From CAYRSS01 sp964426945 (lineage in GTDB: Bacteria > Planctomycetota > Phycisphaerae > UBA1845), in the NCBI GenBank assembly GCA_964426945.1, contig CAYRSS010000035.1:1-42047 (forward strand): a DNA stretch of 42,047 nt, given 5' to 3'. Positions within the stretch are counted from its first letter, which is position 1, and each line of letters starts with the position of its first letter. The position numbers and the translations under genes are program-made. The notes beneath the pieces were generated by a model. The model searched no databases. It saw nothing but the letters and a program-made list of their open reading frames with translations, and had not been told where the DNA came from. Below, one piece after another: positions 40,844 through 42,047 of the stretch.

Positions 40844-42047
40844 ATGGCCACGACCCCGATGCACGACATTGACCATCTGGAAACTCAGGACTGGATTGAC
40901 TCTCTTCGCGCCGTCGCCGAAGCCTCCGGCCGCGACCGGGCGAAGTTCCTCGTCCGCAAGTTGATCGAGTGGGGGCAGCGACACGACATCGTTGCGCCAT
41001 TTTCCGCGACGACCCCCTACATCAACACCATTCCCCGCAGCCGCCAGCCCAGCTACCCCGGCGATCGCAAGATTGAGCGGCGGATCAAGAGCATGGTCCG
41101 CTGGAACGCCATGGCGATGGTGGTGCGGGCGAATCGCCAGTCGCCCGGCATCGGCGGGCACATCTCGACGTTCGCCTCGGCGGCGACGCTGCTGGAGGTG
41201 GGGTTCAACCACTTCTTCCGGGCCAATTCGCCCGACCGGGTGGGCGACCAGATCTACTTCCAGGGCCACTCGGCGCCGGGCATCTACGCCCGGGCGTATC
41301 TCGAGCGCCGTCTCAGCGAAGAGAAGCTGTGCAACTTCCGCCGCGAACTGGCCAAGGGCGGCGGACTCTCCTCCTATCCGCACCCGTGGCTCATGCCCGA
41401 CTTCTGGGAGTTCCCCACGGTTTCCATGGGGTTGGGCCCGCTGACGGCGATCTACCAGGCGCGGTTCAACCGCTACCTGCACGACCGCGGGATCAAAGAC
41501 ACGTCGCAGTGCCGGGTGTACGCGTTCCTCGGCGACGGCGAGATGGACGAGCCCGAATCGCTCGGCGCCATCGGCCTCGCCGCGCGCGAGGGGCTGAACA
41601 ACCTGACCTTCGTCGTGAACTGCAACCTCCAGCGACTCGACGGCCCGGTTCGCGGCAACGGCAGTATCGTCCGCGAACTCGAGGGCACCTTCCGTGGCGC
41701 GGGGTGGAACGTGGTCAAGGTGCTCTGGGGCGAGGACTGGGACCCGCTGATCGAGTCAGACACCGAGGGCGTGCTGATCCAGCGCATGAATGAGACGATC
41801 GACGGCCAGTGGCAGAAGTACACCGTCGAAACCGGGGCCTACGCCCGCGAGCATTTCTTCGGCGCCGATCCACGCCTCAAGGCGATGGTCGAGCATCTCT
41901 CCGACGACGAGATCGCCAGGCTGCGCCTCGGCGGGCACGACCCGGTGAAGGTGTACGCAGCCTTCAACGCCGCGGTCGAGAGCCGCGAGCGCCCGACGGT
42001 CATCCTGGCCCGGACCATCAAGGGCTACGGCCTGGGCGAGGCGGGCG
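40844..42047 (+). CDS. aceE: Pyruvate dehydrogenase E1, homodimeric type (5' part, cut by the window end)
   Basis: AceE is the thiamine-diphosphate E1 of the pyruvate dehydrogenase complex, converting pyruvate to an acetyl group on E2. The first 401 residues are present: ETQDWIDSLRAVAEASG, PYINTIPRSRQPSYPGDRKI, RWNAMAMVVRANRQSPGIGG, HISTFASAATLLEVGFNHFF, and the thiamine-diphosphate motif starting at GDGEMDEPES (about residue 230) and ending in NLTFVVNCNLQRLDGPVRGN. All match the E. coli-type alpha2 enzyme rather than the alpha/beta form. ATG 40844 is chosen; ATG 40859 is also possible and neither has a ribosome site. aceF/lpd would be expected downstream, outside the window. Confidence 0.97.
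   Translation, partial: MATTPMHDIDHLETQDWIDSLRAVAEASGRDRAKFLVRKLIEWGQRHDIVAPFSATTPYINTIPRSRQPSYPGDRKIERRIKSMVRWNAMAMVVRANRQSPGIGGHISTFASAATLLEVGFNHFFRANSPDRVGDQIYFQGHSAPGIYARAYLERRLSEEKLCNFRRELAKGGGLSSYPHPWLMPDFWEFPTVSMGLGPLTAIYQARFNRYLHDRGIKDTSQCRVYAFLGDGEMDEPESLGAIGLAAREGLNNLTFVVNCNLQRLDGPVRGNGSIVRELEGTFRGAGWNVVKVLWGEDWDPLIESDTEGVLIQRMNETIDGQWQKYTVETGAYAREHFFGADPRLKAMVEHLSDDEIARLRLGGHDPVKVYAAFNAAVESRERPTVILARTIKGYGLGEAG

Overview
The window is high-GC, gene-dense bacterial DNA that most likely comes from a planctomycete of the Phycisphaerae type. The main pointers are the secreted proteins: several carry dockerin-like calcium repeats at the C-terminus, and two carry Cys-rich repeats starting GACC or ACC. 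Further pointers are an ECF sigma factor beside a membrane Ser/Thr kinase, a STAS/HATPase pair, LpxI (a lipid A enzyme, so an outer membrane) and a single-chain AceE. This placement rests on gene content only; no rRNA or other marker is present. I see no tRNA, rRNA or CRISPR.

Layout. 1-475 is the end of metK. 0.9-7.2 kb holds a small coiled-coil protein, a large TPR/metallopeptidase protein, a HEAT-repeat/membrane-protein pair and a VOC protein. 7.3-9.05 kb encodes a BtuF-like binding protein and a BtuD-like ATPase with no permease between or beside them. 9.1-15.3 kb, all on the minus strand, holds a CgeB-like glycosyltransferase, lpxI, a REP-associated tyrosine transposase with two REP palindromes beside it, an SLC13-type transporter and a trypsin-like lipoprotein.

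15.5-21.6 kb is a signalling block: a small secreted dockerin protein, then (divergent) an ECF sigma factor, a kinase with an N-terminal zinc anti-sigma-like segment and C-terminal TPRs, and a secreted Cys-rich dockerin protein. Base composition falls visibly towards A/T in the last of these. 21.7-30.4 kb is an exoenzyme block: an M14 carboxypeptidase, a secreted protein overlapping a matrixin-like metalloprotease by ATGA, and a GH13 amylase-family enzyme; the three enzymes each have a dockerin-like segment. 30.5-33.3 kb holds three membrane proteins of unknown role.

33.4-40.7 kb holds a small lipoprotein, ribD, a HigB/HigA-type toxin-antitoxin pair with a probably leaderless promoter, a minus-strand trio (secreted zinc phospholipase C-like protein, formyltransferase, PIG-L deacetylase), the STAS/HATPase switch, an acylphosphatase and a PilZ protein. 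The window ends inside aceE.

Dispersed short repeats lie between genes. The clearest is a heptamer array (GCTGTCA-like units ending in GCC) at three loci; at two of them the first repeat base is the last base of the TAG stop codon of the gene before it. The observations I would follow up first are the secreted-protein/matrixin pair, which resembles an inhibitor-protease pair, the deacetylase-formyltransferase pair, the in-frame TGA in the kinase and the repeat-fused stop codons.
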